Source of the DNA: Streptomyces prunicolor NBRC 13075
GTDB lineage: Bacteria; Actinomycetota; Actinomycetes; Streptomycetales; Streptomycetaceae
NCBI RefSeq assembly: GCF_000367365.1
Contig: NZ_BARF01000103.1
Location: 62,001 to 126,000 of the forward strand
DNA length: 64,000 bases
Direction: 5' to 3'
This document shows, piece by piece, positions 8,742 through 17,107 of this stretch (positions are counted from its first letter, which is position 1; each line of letters starts with the position of its first letter). The position numbers and the translations under genes are program-made. The notes beneath the pieces were generated by a model. The model was not told where the DNA came from. It searched no databases and saw only the letters and a list, made by a program, of their open reading frames with translations.

Positions 8742-9512
8742 CTACGGCTGGTTCGGCGCCGGTGGGCTGGAGGCGGCCGGCGGGAGTGTGTAGGTCGGGG
8801 AGACCGACGGGGTCAGCGGGACGACCTGGCCGGGGTCGGCCGCGGCGGAGACGCTGGGTACGGGCGAGCTCGACGTGGCCATGTCCCGGGCCAGCGCGCC
8901 GAAGTCGACGTAACCGGTGGCCTCCAGGACCTTGATGTGGTCCAGGACGGTCGTGTTCGCGTCGTCGGCGAGGGCGCGGACCAGGGAGTTCTGGGTGGTG
9001 GCGCGGACCTGCGCGACCACCGTGAACACCTTGCCGTGCGCGAGACGCAGGATGTTGGCGAACTCGCGGTCGAAGTCCACGCCCTGCGCCGCGTTCAGTG
9101 TGGCGAGCCACTGCTGTTGCTGCGCGTTGGGCTGGTTCGGCAGCGGCAGCCCGAGCCGGGCGGCGACGTCACGCACCCGCTCGTCGAGGAACGTGTGCCC
9201 GTCGATGAGGTGCTGACCCGCCGTCCGTACGGCCGCGGTCGTGCCCTTCTCCTCGGCCTGCCGGCCGGCCGGCAGCTCCCACAGCCCGGCCAGCCGGACC
9301 TTGGTGACGAAGTCCCGGTCCAGCGCGGACAACGGCCCGTACTGCGTGGTCACGGTCTGGTCGCTGAGCACGCTGGCACCGGTCGTCCCGGACCGGTCGG
9401 CGTAGGACCAGACCGGGAAGACCAGCGCGGCCAGGGTCGCGGTCAGGCCCATGATGATGACGCCTGTGCCACTGAATATGCCTCGGCCCTGTACGGGGGG
9501 TCGCGGTCGCAT
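8742..9512 (-). CDS. DUF4142 domain protein, membrane-anchored (first paralogue)
   Basis: The 256-residue product starts at ATG 9512 with an ideal GGAGG seven bases upstream. A single N-terminal membrane helix (IIMGLTATLAALVFPVW) is followed by a helical DUF4142 domain of the ferritin-like type, with the conserved segments KVRLAGLWELPAG, HLIDGHTFLDERVRDVA and AHGKVFTVVAQVRATTQN, then a Pro/Ser-rich tail. There are no cysteines. A frameshifted paralogue lies at 11163-11950, on the other side of the MNIO gene, and the two align over their whole length. DUF4142 proteins are usually exported; their biochemical role is unknown. Confidence 0.82.
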   Translation of the reverse strand: MRPRPPVQGRGIFSGTGVIIMGLTATLAALVFPVWSYADRSGTTGASVLSDQTVTTQYGPLSALDRDFVTKVRLAGLWELPAGRQAEEKGTTAAVRTAGQHLIDGHTFLDERVRDVAARLGLPLPNQPNAQQQQWLATLNAAQGVDFDREFANILRLAHGKVFTVVAQVRATTQNSLVRALADDANTTVLDHIKVLEATGYVDFGALARDMATSSSPVPSVSAAADPGQVVPLTPSVSPTYTLPPAASSPPAPNQP

Positions 9513-9578
9513 GGGATGCCTCCTGTCACGGCACCGCACATGAGTGTGCTTTTCGTGCGCTTCTCGTGCGGAACCGCA

Positions 9579-9609
9579 ATATTACTGTGGAGTCACTGTC
9601 ACCTTCCAA
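9579..9609 (-). promoter_or_regulatory. Candidate sigma70-like promoter for the DUF4142 gene
   Basis: Reading the minus strand, TTGGAA (9604-9609) and TAATAT (9579-9584) are separated by 19 bases in an otherwise GC-rich gap, about 67 bases before the DUF4142 start. The second hexamer is close to the consensus -10; the spacing is slightly long. This is a prediction from sequence only. Confidence 0.35.
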
Positions 9610-9649
9610 GGCCCCACGTCAGCGCCGCCGCCCGCCCGCTGTCGACCCC

Positions 9650-11005
9650 TCAACGCCGCAGCAGCACCCGCCGGGTGGCGCGGGCGAGCCGGACCGCGGG
9701 CCGCGTCGAACGCGGCGCGGGCCCCGAGCGCTCCAGCCACCACTCCCGCAACTCCCGCCGCGCCCCGGCGTCCTCGGGCCCGCCCGAGAGCAGCAACTGC
9801 CCGGCGAAGTCCAGCGCGTCACGCCGATAGCCGCCGGTCATCGGGTGCGAGTGGGCGTACGCGAGGAAGGCCGGCCGGTACGACTCCCCGAGGATCAACG
9901 GCAGTTCGGGAGCCACCTTGGCCACGACATCGGCCCGCTTCACCCCGAGCGCTCGCGCCTGCACACCGAGCCGAATCCGGTCGAACCCGTCGGGAACGGG
10001 CGTCCCGGCGACCAGGGCGGAGAGCAGGGCGGTCTGGGCGAGGGCGAGGCGTTGGCGGGTGCAGTCGGAGGACTGCGGTGCGGCCGGGGAAGTGGGAGGG
10101 GTGGGCCGAGCAGAGGCGGTGGTGGTCTCGGGCGTGGGTGCCGCCTCCCGCGAGGGCACCCTGCTCGCGGCCGACCGTGCCCATCCCTTGGTCAGCGCCC
10201 CCTGAATCGCCTCCAACTCCCGCTCCAGCGCGGCCGGTTCGGGGAAGTTGTCGTCGCGCTCCAGCAGCACCCCCGGCGGGGAGACGCGGGACGCCAGGTC
10301 GGTGAGGATCGCGAGGACGGAGGCGGGGACGGGGTGGGCGTGGGTGTCGTGCCAGACGCCGTCGCGTTCGACGCCGCCCGCGACATGGACGTAGGCGATG
10401 GCCTCGACGGGGAGTTCGGCGAGGGCCTTGGCCGGGTCCTCGCCGCGGTTGACGTGGTTGGTGTGCAGGTTGGCGACGTCGATGAGGAGGCGTACGCCGG
10501 TGCGGTCGGCCAGTTCGTACAGGAACTGGCCCTCGGTCATCTCCTCGCCCGGCCAGGCGAGGAGCGCGGCGATGTTCTCGACGGCGAGGGGTACGGGCAG
10601 CGCGTCCTGGGCGATGCGGATGTTCTCGCAGAGGACGTCGAGGGCGTCGCGCGTGCGCGGGACGGGCAGCAGGTGGCCGGCTTCCAGGAGCGGGGAGGCG
10701 GTCAGCGGGCCGCCCGCGCGGACGAACGCGATGTGTTCCGTGACCAGCGGCGCGCCCAGCGCCTCGACCCGCTCGGCGAGTGCCGTCAGCCTGCCCCCGT
10801 CGGGGCGGTCGGCGCCGCCGAGGCCGAGGGAGACGCCGTGCGGGATCACGGTCACGCCGCGCTCGCGCAGCCGTATCAGCGAGTCGGGGAGGTGGCCGGG
10901 GCAGACGTTCTCGGCCACGGCCTCGACCCAGTCGATGCCCGGCATGCGCTCCACGGCGTCCGCGATCTCCGGCCGCCAGCCGATGCCCGTTCCCAGTCGC
11001 TCCAT
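9650..11005 (-). CDS. MNIO-family (DUF692) multinuclear iron oxygenase with C-terminal partner-like domain
   Basis: The 451-residue product is read from ATG 11005. Residues 1-275 form a DUF692 TIM barrel with the expected metal ligands: His56 (IPHGVSL), Glu90-His91, Glu143, Asp176, His181 and His184 (DVANLHTNH), His207, Asp220, His222 and Glu249. MNIO enzymes such as MbnB and TglH use a di- or tri-iron centre to rebuild residues, mostly cysteines, in ribosomal peptides. After a low-complexity linker, residues 305-440 form a helical domain resembling the DUF2063-type partner proteins that deliver precursors. No cysteine-rich precursor is visible nearby; two cysteine-free DUF4142 genes flank it. 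Confidence 0.85.
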   Translation of the reverse strand: MERLGTGIGWRPEIADAVERMPGIDWVEAVAENVCPGHLPDSLIRLRERGVTVIPHGVSLGLGGADRPDGGRLTALAERVEALGAPLVTEHIAFVRAGGPLTASPLLEAGHLLPVPRTRDALDVLCENIRIAQDALPVPLAVENIAALLAWPGEEMTEGQFLYELADRTGVRLLIDVANLHTNHVNRGEDPAKALAELPVEAIAYVHVAGGVERDGVWHDTHAHPVPASVLAILTDLASRVSPPGVLLERDDNFPEPAALERELEAIQGALTKGWARSAASRVPSREAAPTPETTTASARPTPPTSPAAPQSSDCTRQRLALAQTALLSALVAGTPVPDGFDRIRLGVQARALGVKRADVVAKVAPELPLILGESYRPAFLAYAHSHPMTGGYRRDALDFAGQLLLSGGPEDAGARRELREWWLERSGPAPRSTRPAVRLARATRRVLLRR

Positions 11006-11085
11006 CGTCCGTCCCCGTTCTCCAGGCAAGCCATGAACTCCACAAGTTCGCTGTTCGGTGTGACGGGGGTATCACCCACGGGCAA

Positions 11086-11138
11086 GGCCCCGAACCTCGG
11101 CCGCGTCACCTTCAGAGCAACATTTGAGGTTCGGGGCC
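11086..11138 (-). terminator. 13-bp perfect inverted repeat between DUF4142 and MNIO genes
   Basis: GGCCCCGAACCTC (11086-11098) and GAGGTTCGGGGCC (11126-11138) are exact reverse complements around a 27-base loop. The element lies just past the stop codon of the upstream DUF4142 reading frame and about 80 bases before the MNIO start, so it may terminate or attenuate read-through between them. There is no U-tract, which is normal in Streptomyces. Confidence 0.6.
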
Positions 11139-11162
11139 CGGACTCGGGTGGCCGGGGGCGGC

Positions 11163-11950
11163 CTAGCCCAGCACGCCGTTCGAGTCGACCGGATCCGGTC
11201 GGCCGGTGTTGACCGTGCCCGGGGCCGCCGGGGACGGCCGGGAGGTGGTCCGGATGTTCGGGCTCGCCTCGGCGACGGGGGCCGAGGGCGCCACCTGGCC
11301 GGGCACCGGCGCCGCGGGGCCGGTCGGGCTCGCGGTCGAGGCGTTGGCGATCGAGTTGGCGATCGAGTCGAAGTCGACCCGCCCGGTCTTCTCCAGGATC
11401 GTGATGTGATCGAGCACGGTCTGGTTGGCGTCCGACGCCAGCTGTCGTACGAGCGTGTTCCGGGTGGTGTTCCGTACGGCGCCGATGGCCGGGAAGATCT
11501 TGCCGTGCGCGGCCCGCAGCAGGTTGGCGAACTTGTACTCGTACTCGGCGCCGGTCGCCGCGCTCATCTCCCGCAGCCAGCCCTGCTGTTGCTCGTTCGG
11601 CACGTTCGGCAGCGCGACACCGAGCTGGGCCGCGATGATCCGCACCCGCTTGTCGAGGTCGGCGTGACCGACGATGAGATGGTCCCCGGCCTCCTTGATC
11701 GCCTGGCTGGGCGCCCGCTCGATCGCCTGCTGCCCGGCCGGCAACTCCCACAGCCCGGCCAGCCGCACCCGCACGATCAGATCCCGGTCGGCGGCCGTCA
11801 ACGGCCCCACTCGGTGTTCACGGTGCCCGCCGCCACGTTCGCCTGCCCGGTCCCCCCACGGTCGGCGTACGACCACATGGGAAAGACGAGCGCACCGGTG
11901 GTGGCGACGATGGTCGCGATGAACACAGCCGTACCGTTGATACGACGCAA
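11163..11950 (-). pseudogene. DUF4142 domain protein, second paralogue, disrupted by a one-base frameshift
   Basis: The reading frame opens at TTG 11950 behind a strong GGGAGG site and encodes the membrane helix VFIATIVATTGALVFPMWSYADR, then hits a stop shortly after TVNTEWGR. The rest of the domain (GPLTAADRDL onward to the end at 11163) is intact in the next frame. The paralogue at 8742-9512 reads continuously through the same position (YADR...QYGPLSALDRDF). Adding one G to the four-G run at 11805-11808 (CCCC on the plus strand) restores a single frame of about 262 residues. This is either a true frameshift or a homopolymer sequencing error. Confidence 0.8.
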
Positions 11951-12082
11951 GGGAGCCTCCCGGGGGAACCAACTGGTCGTTGGAAAAGTGACGCTTGGCC
12001 AGTGCCAGGAGGTACGCGCGGGCATGTCGCCTTGTTCAAAGGGAGGGCAGGTTCTCTCAAAGGGCAGGCAAAGGAAGCGAGT

Positions 12083-12694
12083 TCAGCGGCTCTTCGTCGG
12101 CCAGTGCTCCGGCGTCCGGCCCAGCAGCCGTAGCGCCTCGTCCAGCGGGCCGGCGTCCGGCGGTACGTCGAGCGGCGGGGCGAAGGCGAACCCCGGTCCG
12201 CGTACGGCCGGTTCGGTGGGCACCAGCTGGGCCACCACCAGGGCGATGCCCAACACGTCGTCCGACAGGTCGAGTTCCACGTCGAGGGTGGCGGTGACGT
12301 CCCAGGCGTGGACGACGTAGTCGATGAAGTGGAAGCCGATCGCCGTCCGGCCGGGGAAGCTCGCGCCCAGCTCTGGAAGCGCGAACTCCCGCTCGGTGGC
12401 GCCGGGTTCGGCGAACGCGGCGAGGACAGCGGTGGCCGCCGCGCGGTGCGTCCGGGCCGGCTCGCTCAGGTCCGCCGGCTCCCGCCAGTACGCCCTGTCC
12501 CGGCCCGCCCCGCGCGCGGCGGCCGCGAACCCGTGATGCTGCGCGGCCATGTGCGCCACGAGCCGCCGCAGGTTCCACCCCGCGCAGGGGGTGTCCCGCT
12601 CCCAGTCCTCCTCCTGCGCCAACTCCACTACGCGCAGCGCCTCGTACACGGCGATCCGGTCGAGCTCGACGATGTCCGTTCCGGTGGCTGTCAT
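12083..12694 (-). CDS. TIGR03086-type DinB-like metal-binding protein (maleylpyruvate isomerase / mycothiol-S-transferase fold)
   Basis: The 203-residue protein has the four-helix DinB arrangement of actinobacterial mycothiol-dependent enzymes: an N-terminal helix with EEDWERDTPCAGWNLRRLVAHM (first metal-binding histidine in LVAHM), then a second ligand pair in HFIDYVVHAWD. The TIGR03086 and MDMPI families share this pattern and use a divalent metal with mycothiol as thiol cofactor. The substrate cannot be predicted. It lies 82 bases downstream of the TetR gene on the same strand, so it may be part of that regulator's transcription unit. Confidence 0.8.
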   Translation of the reverse strand: MTATGTDIVELDRIAVYEALRVVELAQEEDWERDTPCAGWNLRRLVAHMAAQHHGFAAAARGAGRDRAYWREPADLSEPARTHRAAATAVLAAFAEPGATEREFALPELGASFPGRTAIGFHFIDYVVHAWDVTATLDVELDLSDDVLGIALVVAQLVPTEPAVRGPGFAFAPPLDVPPDAGPLDEALRLLGRTPEHWPTKSR

Positions 12695-12776
12695 GGGACG
12701 TGAGCCTAAAACTGTGCGAACGGTCGTGCTACTTGTTTTCGGCCGAAGTGGCAGGGAGGTGCAAATGCGGTGCGGA

Positions 12777-13487
12777 TCAAGGGACTTGAGGGGCTTCAGG
12801 CGCTTCAGGGACTTGAGGAACTTCCGAAGGGGTTACGGCCGCGCTCCGCAGCCGTGCCGTTATGCCGACACGGGCCCGGCGGTACGCGGTCTCCTCGTCG
12901 TGCAGTACGGAGACCACATTGGCCGTCTCCATCAACGCGACGATCTCGAAGGCGAGTTGGGGTATGTCGGTGTCGGCCCGCAACTCGCCCGCGTCCCGGG
13001 CCTCGGCGACCGTCCGCTCCACGAGGGCCGTCCAGTCCCGCTGCGCGCCGACCACCGCGTCGTGCACCGGCCCGGACCGGGCGTCGAACTCGGCGATGAC
13101 CTCGTAGAAGAAGCAGCCGCCCGGGAAGACCCGCCCCCGCGAGTACTCCAGCCACAGCTCGCACAGCCGCCACAACCGGCCTACGCCGAACGGGAGTTCG
13201 GCGGCGGGCTTGATGACCTTCTCCGTGTAGATGCGGGCGGCCTCGCGCACGGTGGCCAGTTGCAGCTCCTGCTTGGAGCCGAAGAGCGCGAACACCCCGC
13301 TCTTGCTGAGCTCCAGCTCGGTGGCCAACCGGCCGACGGACAGCGCCTCCAGGCCCTCGACGGAGGCGATGTCGACGGTACGGCGCAGGACGAGTCGCCG
13401 GGTGCGGTTGCCCCGCTCGACCCGGCCGTCGAGTCGTGTCGTACCCGCGTCCCCGTCAGCTGTCCTTGTCGCTCCGCCTGCGCTCAT
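12777..13487 (-). CDS. TetR/AcrR family transcriptional regulator
   Basis: The 236-residue product starts at ATG 13487. Residues 27-75 form the TetR helix-turn-helix (ASVEGLEALSVGRLATELELSKSGVFALFGSKQEL). The ligand-binding half contains a WLEYSRGRVFPGGCFFYEV signature of the TetR C-terminal 33-type subfamily. The last 15 residues form a Pro/Glu/Ala/Val-rich tail encoded by imperfect direct repeats. The gene is divergent from the next one with about 55 bases between starts, so an operator probably lies at 13488-13541, although I see no clear palindrome there. Confidence 0.85.
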   Translation of the reverse strand: MSAGGATRTADGDAGTTRLDGRVERGNRTRRLVLRRTVDIASVEGLEALSVGRLATELELSKSGVFALFGSKQELQLATVREAARIYTEKVIKPAAELPFGVGRLWRLCELWLEYSRGRVFPGGCFFYEVIAEFDARSGPVHDAVVGAQRDWTALVERTVAEARDAGELRADTDIPQLAFEIVALMETANVVSVLHDEETAYRRARVGITARLRSAAVTPSEVPQVPEAPEAPQVP

Positions 13488-13541
13488 GGTGGTCCACCCT
13501 AAGCAACACAGGGGAAACGGACCCTTCCTAGGATGCGACGG

Positions 13542-13988
13542 ATGCACCTGATCGTCCTGGACGCCCCCACCGAGTGGAGCCGGTTCGCCGAGGGTTCCGT
13601 CGAGCGCCGCATGCTGCTCGCGCTCGGCGACCACCTCGGCACGCCCTTGCGGCCGAAGCCGCTCATGCTGCCCGACGGCAGTCGGGTCGAGGTCGAGGGG
13701 ATCGACGCGGGCTGCCGCGTACTGGTCCAACTGGTCGGCAACCAGGGCGCGTACAAACCCGCCTACCGCAACAAGGTCATGGCGGACATGTTCAAACTGC
13801 TCTGGCTGCGGGAGTCCGTACCGACCGCCGAGCGCGCGGTGCTGCTGGTCACCGAGCTGATCGTGCAGGCCCTCGGCGGCTGGGTGGCGCGCGCCGCGGC
13901 GGACCTCGGGATCGAGATCCACGTCTTCGACGGCAGCGCGGTCGCTCCGCTGAGATCTTCTTCGAAGCCAGACGTAAAACGCCCGTAA
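13542..13988 (+). CDS. Hypothetical protein (148 aa)
   Basis: Translation is taken from ATG 13542 because AGGA lies eight bases upstream; ATG 13533 has no ribosome site. The product is soluble, with conserved-looking blocks VEVEGIDAGCRVLVQLVGNQG and KPAYRNKVMADMFKLLWLR, followed by a helical segment and a short disordered tail. The alternation of acidic residues, a glutamine strand and Lys-rich helix faintly resembles a PD-(D/E)XK nuclease fold, but I cannot support that claim. It is divergent from the TetR gene and may be its target. Confidence 0.6.
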   Translation: MHLIVLDAPTEWSRFAEGSVERRMLLALGDHLGTPLRPKPLMLPDGSRVEVEGIDAGCRVLVQLVGNQGAYKPAYRNKVMADMFKLLWLRESVPTAERAVLLVTELIVQALGGWVARAAADLGIEIHVFDGSAVAPLRSSSKPDVKRP

Positions 13989-14100
13989 CAGTCAACTGCG
14001 CTGTCCCGAAACACAATCTTCCTACGGTCGGGGGCACCTAAGCGGATTTCCGCGTGGCAGTCAGTCGCACTCGCTACGCACGCTCTCCGACTTCCAGGAT

Positions 14101-14116
14101 CGGGCACTTGTGCCCG
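14101..14116. promoter_or_regulatory. Inverted repeat upstream of the ABC importer operon
   Basis: CGGGCAC-TT-GTGCCCG is a perfect seven-base inverted repeat with a two-base centre, 22 bases before the preferred GTG start of the ABC ATPase gene. It could be an operator for the catabolic operon or an mRNA hairpin. Confidence 0.4.
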
Positions 14117-14138
14117 CGACATGGATGGGAGCGTGAAG

Positions 14139-14966
14139 GTGACTGGTACGCCAGCACTCGAACTGCGGTCGGTACGACGGGTCTACGGCTTCGGGTCCGC
14201 CGCCACCACGGCCCTCGACGACGTCCACCTGACGGTGCCGTCGGGCCGTTTCGTCAGTCTCATCGGCCCCAGCGGCTGCGGTAAGTCCACTCTGCTGCGT
14301 CTCGTCGCGGGCCTCGAACAGCCGGACCTCGGTGAGGTGTTGGTGCACGGGGTGACACCGGCGGACGCGTGCGCGGCCAAGATGATCGGCCTGGTGCCGC
14401 AGAGCCCCGCGCTGCTGCCGTGGCTGTCCGTCCTGCGCAACGTCACGCTGCCGCAGAAGATCAACCGGGGTGCGGGCAGGCGGCGCGAACGCATCGCCGA
14501 CTTCGCCGAGCGGCAGGCCGCGACCGTCCCCGACATGAAGGAACTCCTCGTCAAGGCCGGTCTCGGCGACGCCCTGCACAAACTTCCCGCGCAGTTGTCC
14601 GGCGGCATGCGCCAACGCGCGGCGATCGTGCGGGCGTTCGGGCTGCAGCCGGATGTGCTCGTCATGGACGAGCCCTTCTCAGCGCTCGACGAGTTCACCC
14701 GCGAGAGCCTTCAGGACCAACTCCTCGACCTGTGGGAGGAGTTGAGGACGACCGTCCTGTTCGTCACCCACTCCGTCTCCGAGGCCGTACGGCTCTCCGA
14801 CACCGTCGTCGTCATGGCGCCGAACCCCGGCCGCATCGTCGAGAGCATCGACGTCGATCTGCCCCGGCCGCGCGGTGAACGGCTCTTCGGGGAACGGCGG
14901 TTCCACGAGTACGAGGACCTGGTGAGAGAGCGGCTGCGGCGCGCGTGGAGCAGTGAAGCCGCGTGA
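14139..14966 (+). CDS. ABC transporter ATP-binding protein (SsuB/TauB/nitrate type)
   Basis: This is a 275-residue nucleotide-binding subunit with Walker A GPSGCGKST, Q-loop LVPQSPALLPW, signature LSGGMRQRAAI, Walker B VLVMDEPFSALD and switch histidine VTHSVSEA. The family drives uptake of sulfonates, taurine, nitrate or pyrimidine-like compounds together with a single-domain permease and a periplasmic-type binding protein, both encoded next. The start is placed at GTG 14139 because GGGAG lies seven bases upstream; ATG 14121 is the longer alternative. The stop overlaps the permease start (GTGA), so translation is coupled. Confidence 0.88.
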   Translation: MTGTPALELRSVRRVYGFGSAATTALDDVHLTVPSGRFVSLIGPSGCGKSTLLRLVAGLEQPDLGEVLVHGVTPADACAAKMIGLVPQSPALLPWLSVLRNVTLPQKINRGAGRRRERIADFAERQAATVPDMKELLVKAGLGDALHKLPAQLSGGMRQRAAIVRAFGLQPDVLVMDEPFSALDEFTRESLQDQLLDLWEELRTTVLFVTHSVSEAVRLSDTVVVMAPNPGRIVESIDVDLPRPRGERLFGERRFHEYEDLVRERLRRAWSSEAA

Positions 14967-15841
14967 GTGGGGGCGTGAGGGACATGACCGTTGCCGACGA
15001 ACGCACCACCGCTCCGGTGGCGAAGACACCGCCGCCTGTCGAACCGTCCCGGTTCAGCCTGAAGCACCCGAGGTCGCGGATCGCGTGGATCCGGCCGGCC
15101 GTGTGGCTGCCGCTTGTCGTGATGCTGGTGCTGCTTGGCGGGCTCTGGCATTGGGGGGCCGAGCAACTTCCCTATCTGCTACCGCCATTGTCGGATGTCG
15201 GTGGCTCGCTCTCCGATGAACTCGGCTACTACGTCCACAACGCGCTGGTGACCCTTGGTGAGGCTACGGCCGGGCTGGGGATGGGGTTCGTGGGGGCGTT
15301 CGTCCTTGCGGTGCTGACGAGTGAACTTCCGTTGGTGCGGCGGGCGGTGATGCCGATCGCTGTCGTCCTCAATGTCACGCCGCTGGTGGCTGTCGCGCCG
15401 GCCCTTGTCGTGGCTTTCGGGTTCGGGCCGATGCCCAAGCTGATCATCACTGGGTTGATCTGTTTCTTTCCGATTCTCATCAACACGGCTACGGGGTTGC
15501 GGTCTGTGCCGCAGCAAGTGTTGCAGGTGTATCGGACGATGGACGCGAGTCGGGTCGAGTTGCTGTGGCATGTGCGCGTTCCTCATGCCCTGCCGTATCT
15601 CTTTGCTGCGCTGCGGATTGTCTTTCCGCTGTCGATCATCGGGGCGGTGGTGGCGGAGATGTCGGCGTCCGGGTCTACGGGGGGACTGGGCACCGCGATC
15701 AGTGTGGCCTCTTCGATGAATCAACTCCCTGTTGTTTACGCCTCGATCCTCGTGCTTGCGGTGATGGGCGTGTTGTTGTTGCTCGCGGTGACTGTCGTTG
15801 AGCGGCGTGTGCTGTATTGGCACGACAGTAATCAGGACTGA
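14963..15841 (+). CDS. ABC transporter permease (SsuC/TauC type)
   Basis: The 292-residue membrane protein has a cytoplasmic N-terminus of about 45 residues and six predicted helices. The EAA loop of the BPD-transporter family reads MDASRVELLWHVRVPHALPYLF, which contacts the ATPase. GTG 14963 overlaps the ATPase stop codon; ATG 14984 with GAGGG is an alternative. Codon use is noticeably less G/C-ended here (many TTG, GTT, CTT codons) than in the genes around it, which may indicate different ancestry. An inverted repeat element and a hairpin follow the stop codon. Confidence 0.88.
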   Translation: MSGGVRDMTVADERTTAPVAKTPPPVEPSRFSLKHPRSRIAWIRPAVWLPLVVMLVLLGGLWHWGAEQLPYLLPPLSDVGGSLSDELGYYVHNALVTLGEATAGLGMGFVGAFVLAVLTSELPLVRRAVMPIAVVLNVTPLVAVAPALVVAFGFGPMPKLIITGLICFFPILINTATGLRSVPQQVLQVYRTMDASRVELLWHVRVPHALPYLFAALRIVFPLSIIGAVVAEMSASGSTGGLGTAISVASSMNQLPVVYASILVLAVMGVLLLLAVTVVERRVLYWHDSNQD

Positions 15842-15867
15842 GCGCTGCGCGGCTCGGTCGTTATTTA

Positions 15868-15946
15868 GCTGCGGGCCGGTGGGGGCTGGTCGCGCCCGCG
15901 CGGCGGAGCCGCATATCGATACAGCCCCGCGCCCCTTTCGGGGCGC
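15868..15946 (-). repeat. Dispersed Streptomyces intergenic repeat, copy 3 (long form, inverted) with terminal hairpin
   Basis: Read on the minus strand this begins with GCGCCCCGAAAGGGGCGC and continues GGGGCTGTATCGATATGCGG, then a GCTCCGCCGC hairpin and CGACCAGCCCCCACCGG, so it shares the GGGGCGCGGGG and GCGACCAGCC ends of the copies at 6054 and 30996 with extra sequence in the middle. On the plus strand 15929-15946 is a seven-base-pair hairpin GCGCCCC-TTTC-GGGGCGC that could reduce transcription from the permease gene into the binding-protein gene. Confidence 0.7.
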
Positions 15947-15982
15947 TCAACTCACCGGCATACAGCCAGTTTGGAGTCACCC

Positions 15983-17092
15983 ATGCCTCGTTATCTCGTC
16001 ACCAGATCTACCCTCGTCGCCGCCGTGTTGGTGCTCGGAGTCGCCGGATGTGGCTCCGGGTCGGATGACAGTTCCTCCGCCGGGTCGGCCGGGTCCGCCA
16101 TCTCCGCGAAGCGGTGTGCTGAGAACAAGGCTGCCGGGAAGATCACGTATCTCTCCGGGTATCAGTTCCAGTCCTCGGTCTCGATTCTTGAGTACATCGC
16201 CGCTGCCAAGCTCGGCTACTTCAAGGACCTTTGCCTCACCGTCGATCTCAAGCCCGGTAGTGGTGACACCGCACAGAACACCAAGCTGCTCGCCGGGGGA
16301 CAGGCGACCGTGTCCGCGATCTCCGAGCAGGATCTGATCCAGGCGCAGGCCAACGGGATTGACATCAAGGGGATTTCCTCGTACTCGAATGCCGGGCTCG
16401 ACATTCTGATGACCAACAAGGACATCACCGATCTGACCCAGCTGGACGGGAAGGTCGTCGGGCACAAGGGGTATGTGCCCGCCACCGTCGAGGCGATGCT
16501 GGTCAAGGCCGGCGTCAAGTGGGACTCGCTGAAGTTGGTCAAGGAGGGGTACGACCCCTCGGTGTTGCCGCGTAAGCAGGGCGGCCTCGAAGCGCTCACC
16601 GGGTTCATCTCGAACGAGCCCAATCAGCTCAAGGCGGCCGGTAAAGACGTCACGGTGTGGAAGCCGGTCGACTACAAGATTCCGAGTTCGATCGGCGCGA
16701 TGGCGGTCAACCCGGCGTTCGCCAAGGCGCATCCGCACGCCGTCGAGGACATTCTGCGGGCTGCCTTGCACGCGTACGCGTACTGCTCGGCCAGCGAGGC
16801 GCACATCACCGAATGCGTGGGCTACGCGGCCAAGTTGTCCGGCCCGACCTACGACAAGAAGCTGAACGCGACGATCTGGAAGACCGAGACGCAGGTCGTC
16901 AAGGAGAACCCGACGCCGGGGCAGCCGCTGGGCGGGATCGACTCCGCCAACGTCACCCAACTCGTCGCCATGCTGCACCAGTTCAAGATCGTGCCGAGCA
17001 GTGTGACCGCCGCCAAGGCCACAGGGTGGTTCGACACCTCCTTCGTCAAGGACATCTACAGCGGCGACAAGCTCGTCTGGCCCGCGCCGTAG
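15983..17092 (+). CDS. ABC transporter substrate-binding lipoprotein (NMT1/THI5-like)
   Basis: The 369-residue product starts at ATG 15983 behind TTGGAG. A lipoprotein signal peptide ends in GVAGC. The mature domain begins ITYLSGYQFQSSVSILEYIAA and shows the NMT1/THI5-type pattern: an LAGGQATVSAISEQDLIQA segment, a VVGHKGYVPATVEAML loop and late Gly/Ala helices. This family binds thiamin-pyrimidine precursors, sulfonates and other small ligands. Together with the RutA- and RutB-like enzymes downstream it suggests uptake of a nitrogen heterocycle or ring-derived compound, but this is inference. Confidence 0.85.
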   Translation: MPRYLVTRSTLVAAVLVLGVAGCGSGSDDSSSAGSAGSAISAKRCAENKAAGKITYLSGYQFQSSVSILEYIAAAKLGYFKDLCLTVDLKPGSGDTAQNTKLLAGGQATVSAISEQDLIQAQANGIDIKGISSYSNAGLDILMTNKDITDLTQLDGKVVGHKGYVPATVEAMLVKAGVKWDSLKLVKEGYDPSVLPRKQGGLEALTGFISNEPNQLKAAGKDVTVWKPVDYKIPSSIGAMAVNPAFAKAHPHAVEDILRAALHAYAYCSASEAHITECVGYAAKLSGPTYDKKLNATIWKTETQVVKENPTPGQPLGGIDSANVTQLVAMLHQFKIVPSSVTAAKATGWFDTSFVKDIYSGDKLVWPAP

Positions 17093-17107
17093 GAACGCAA
17101 GAGACCC

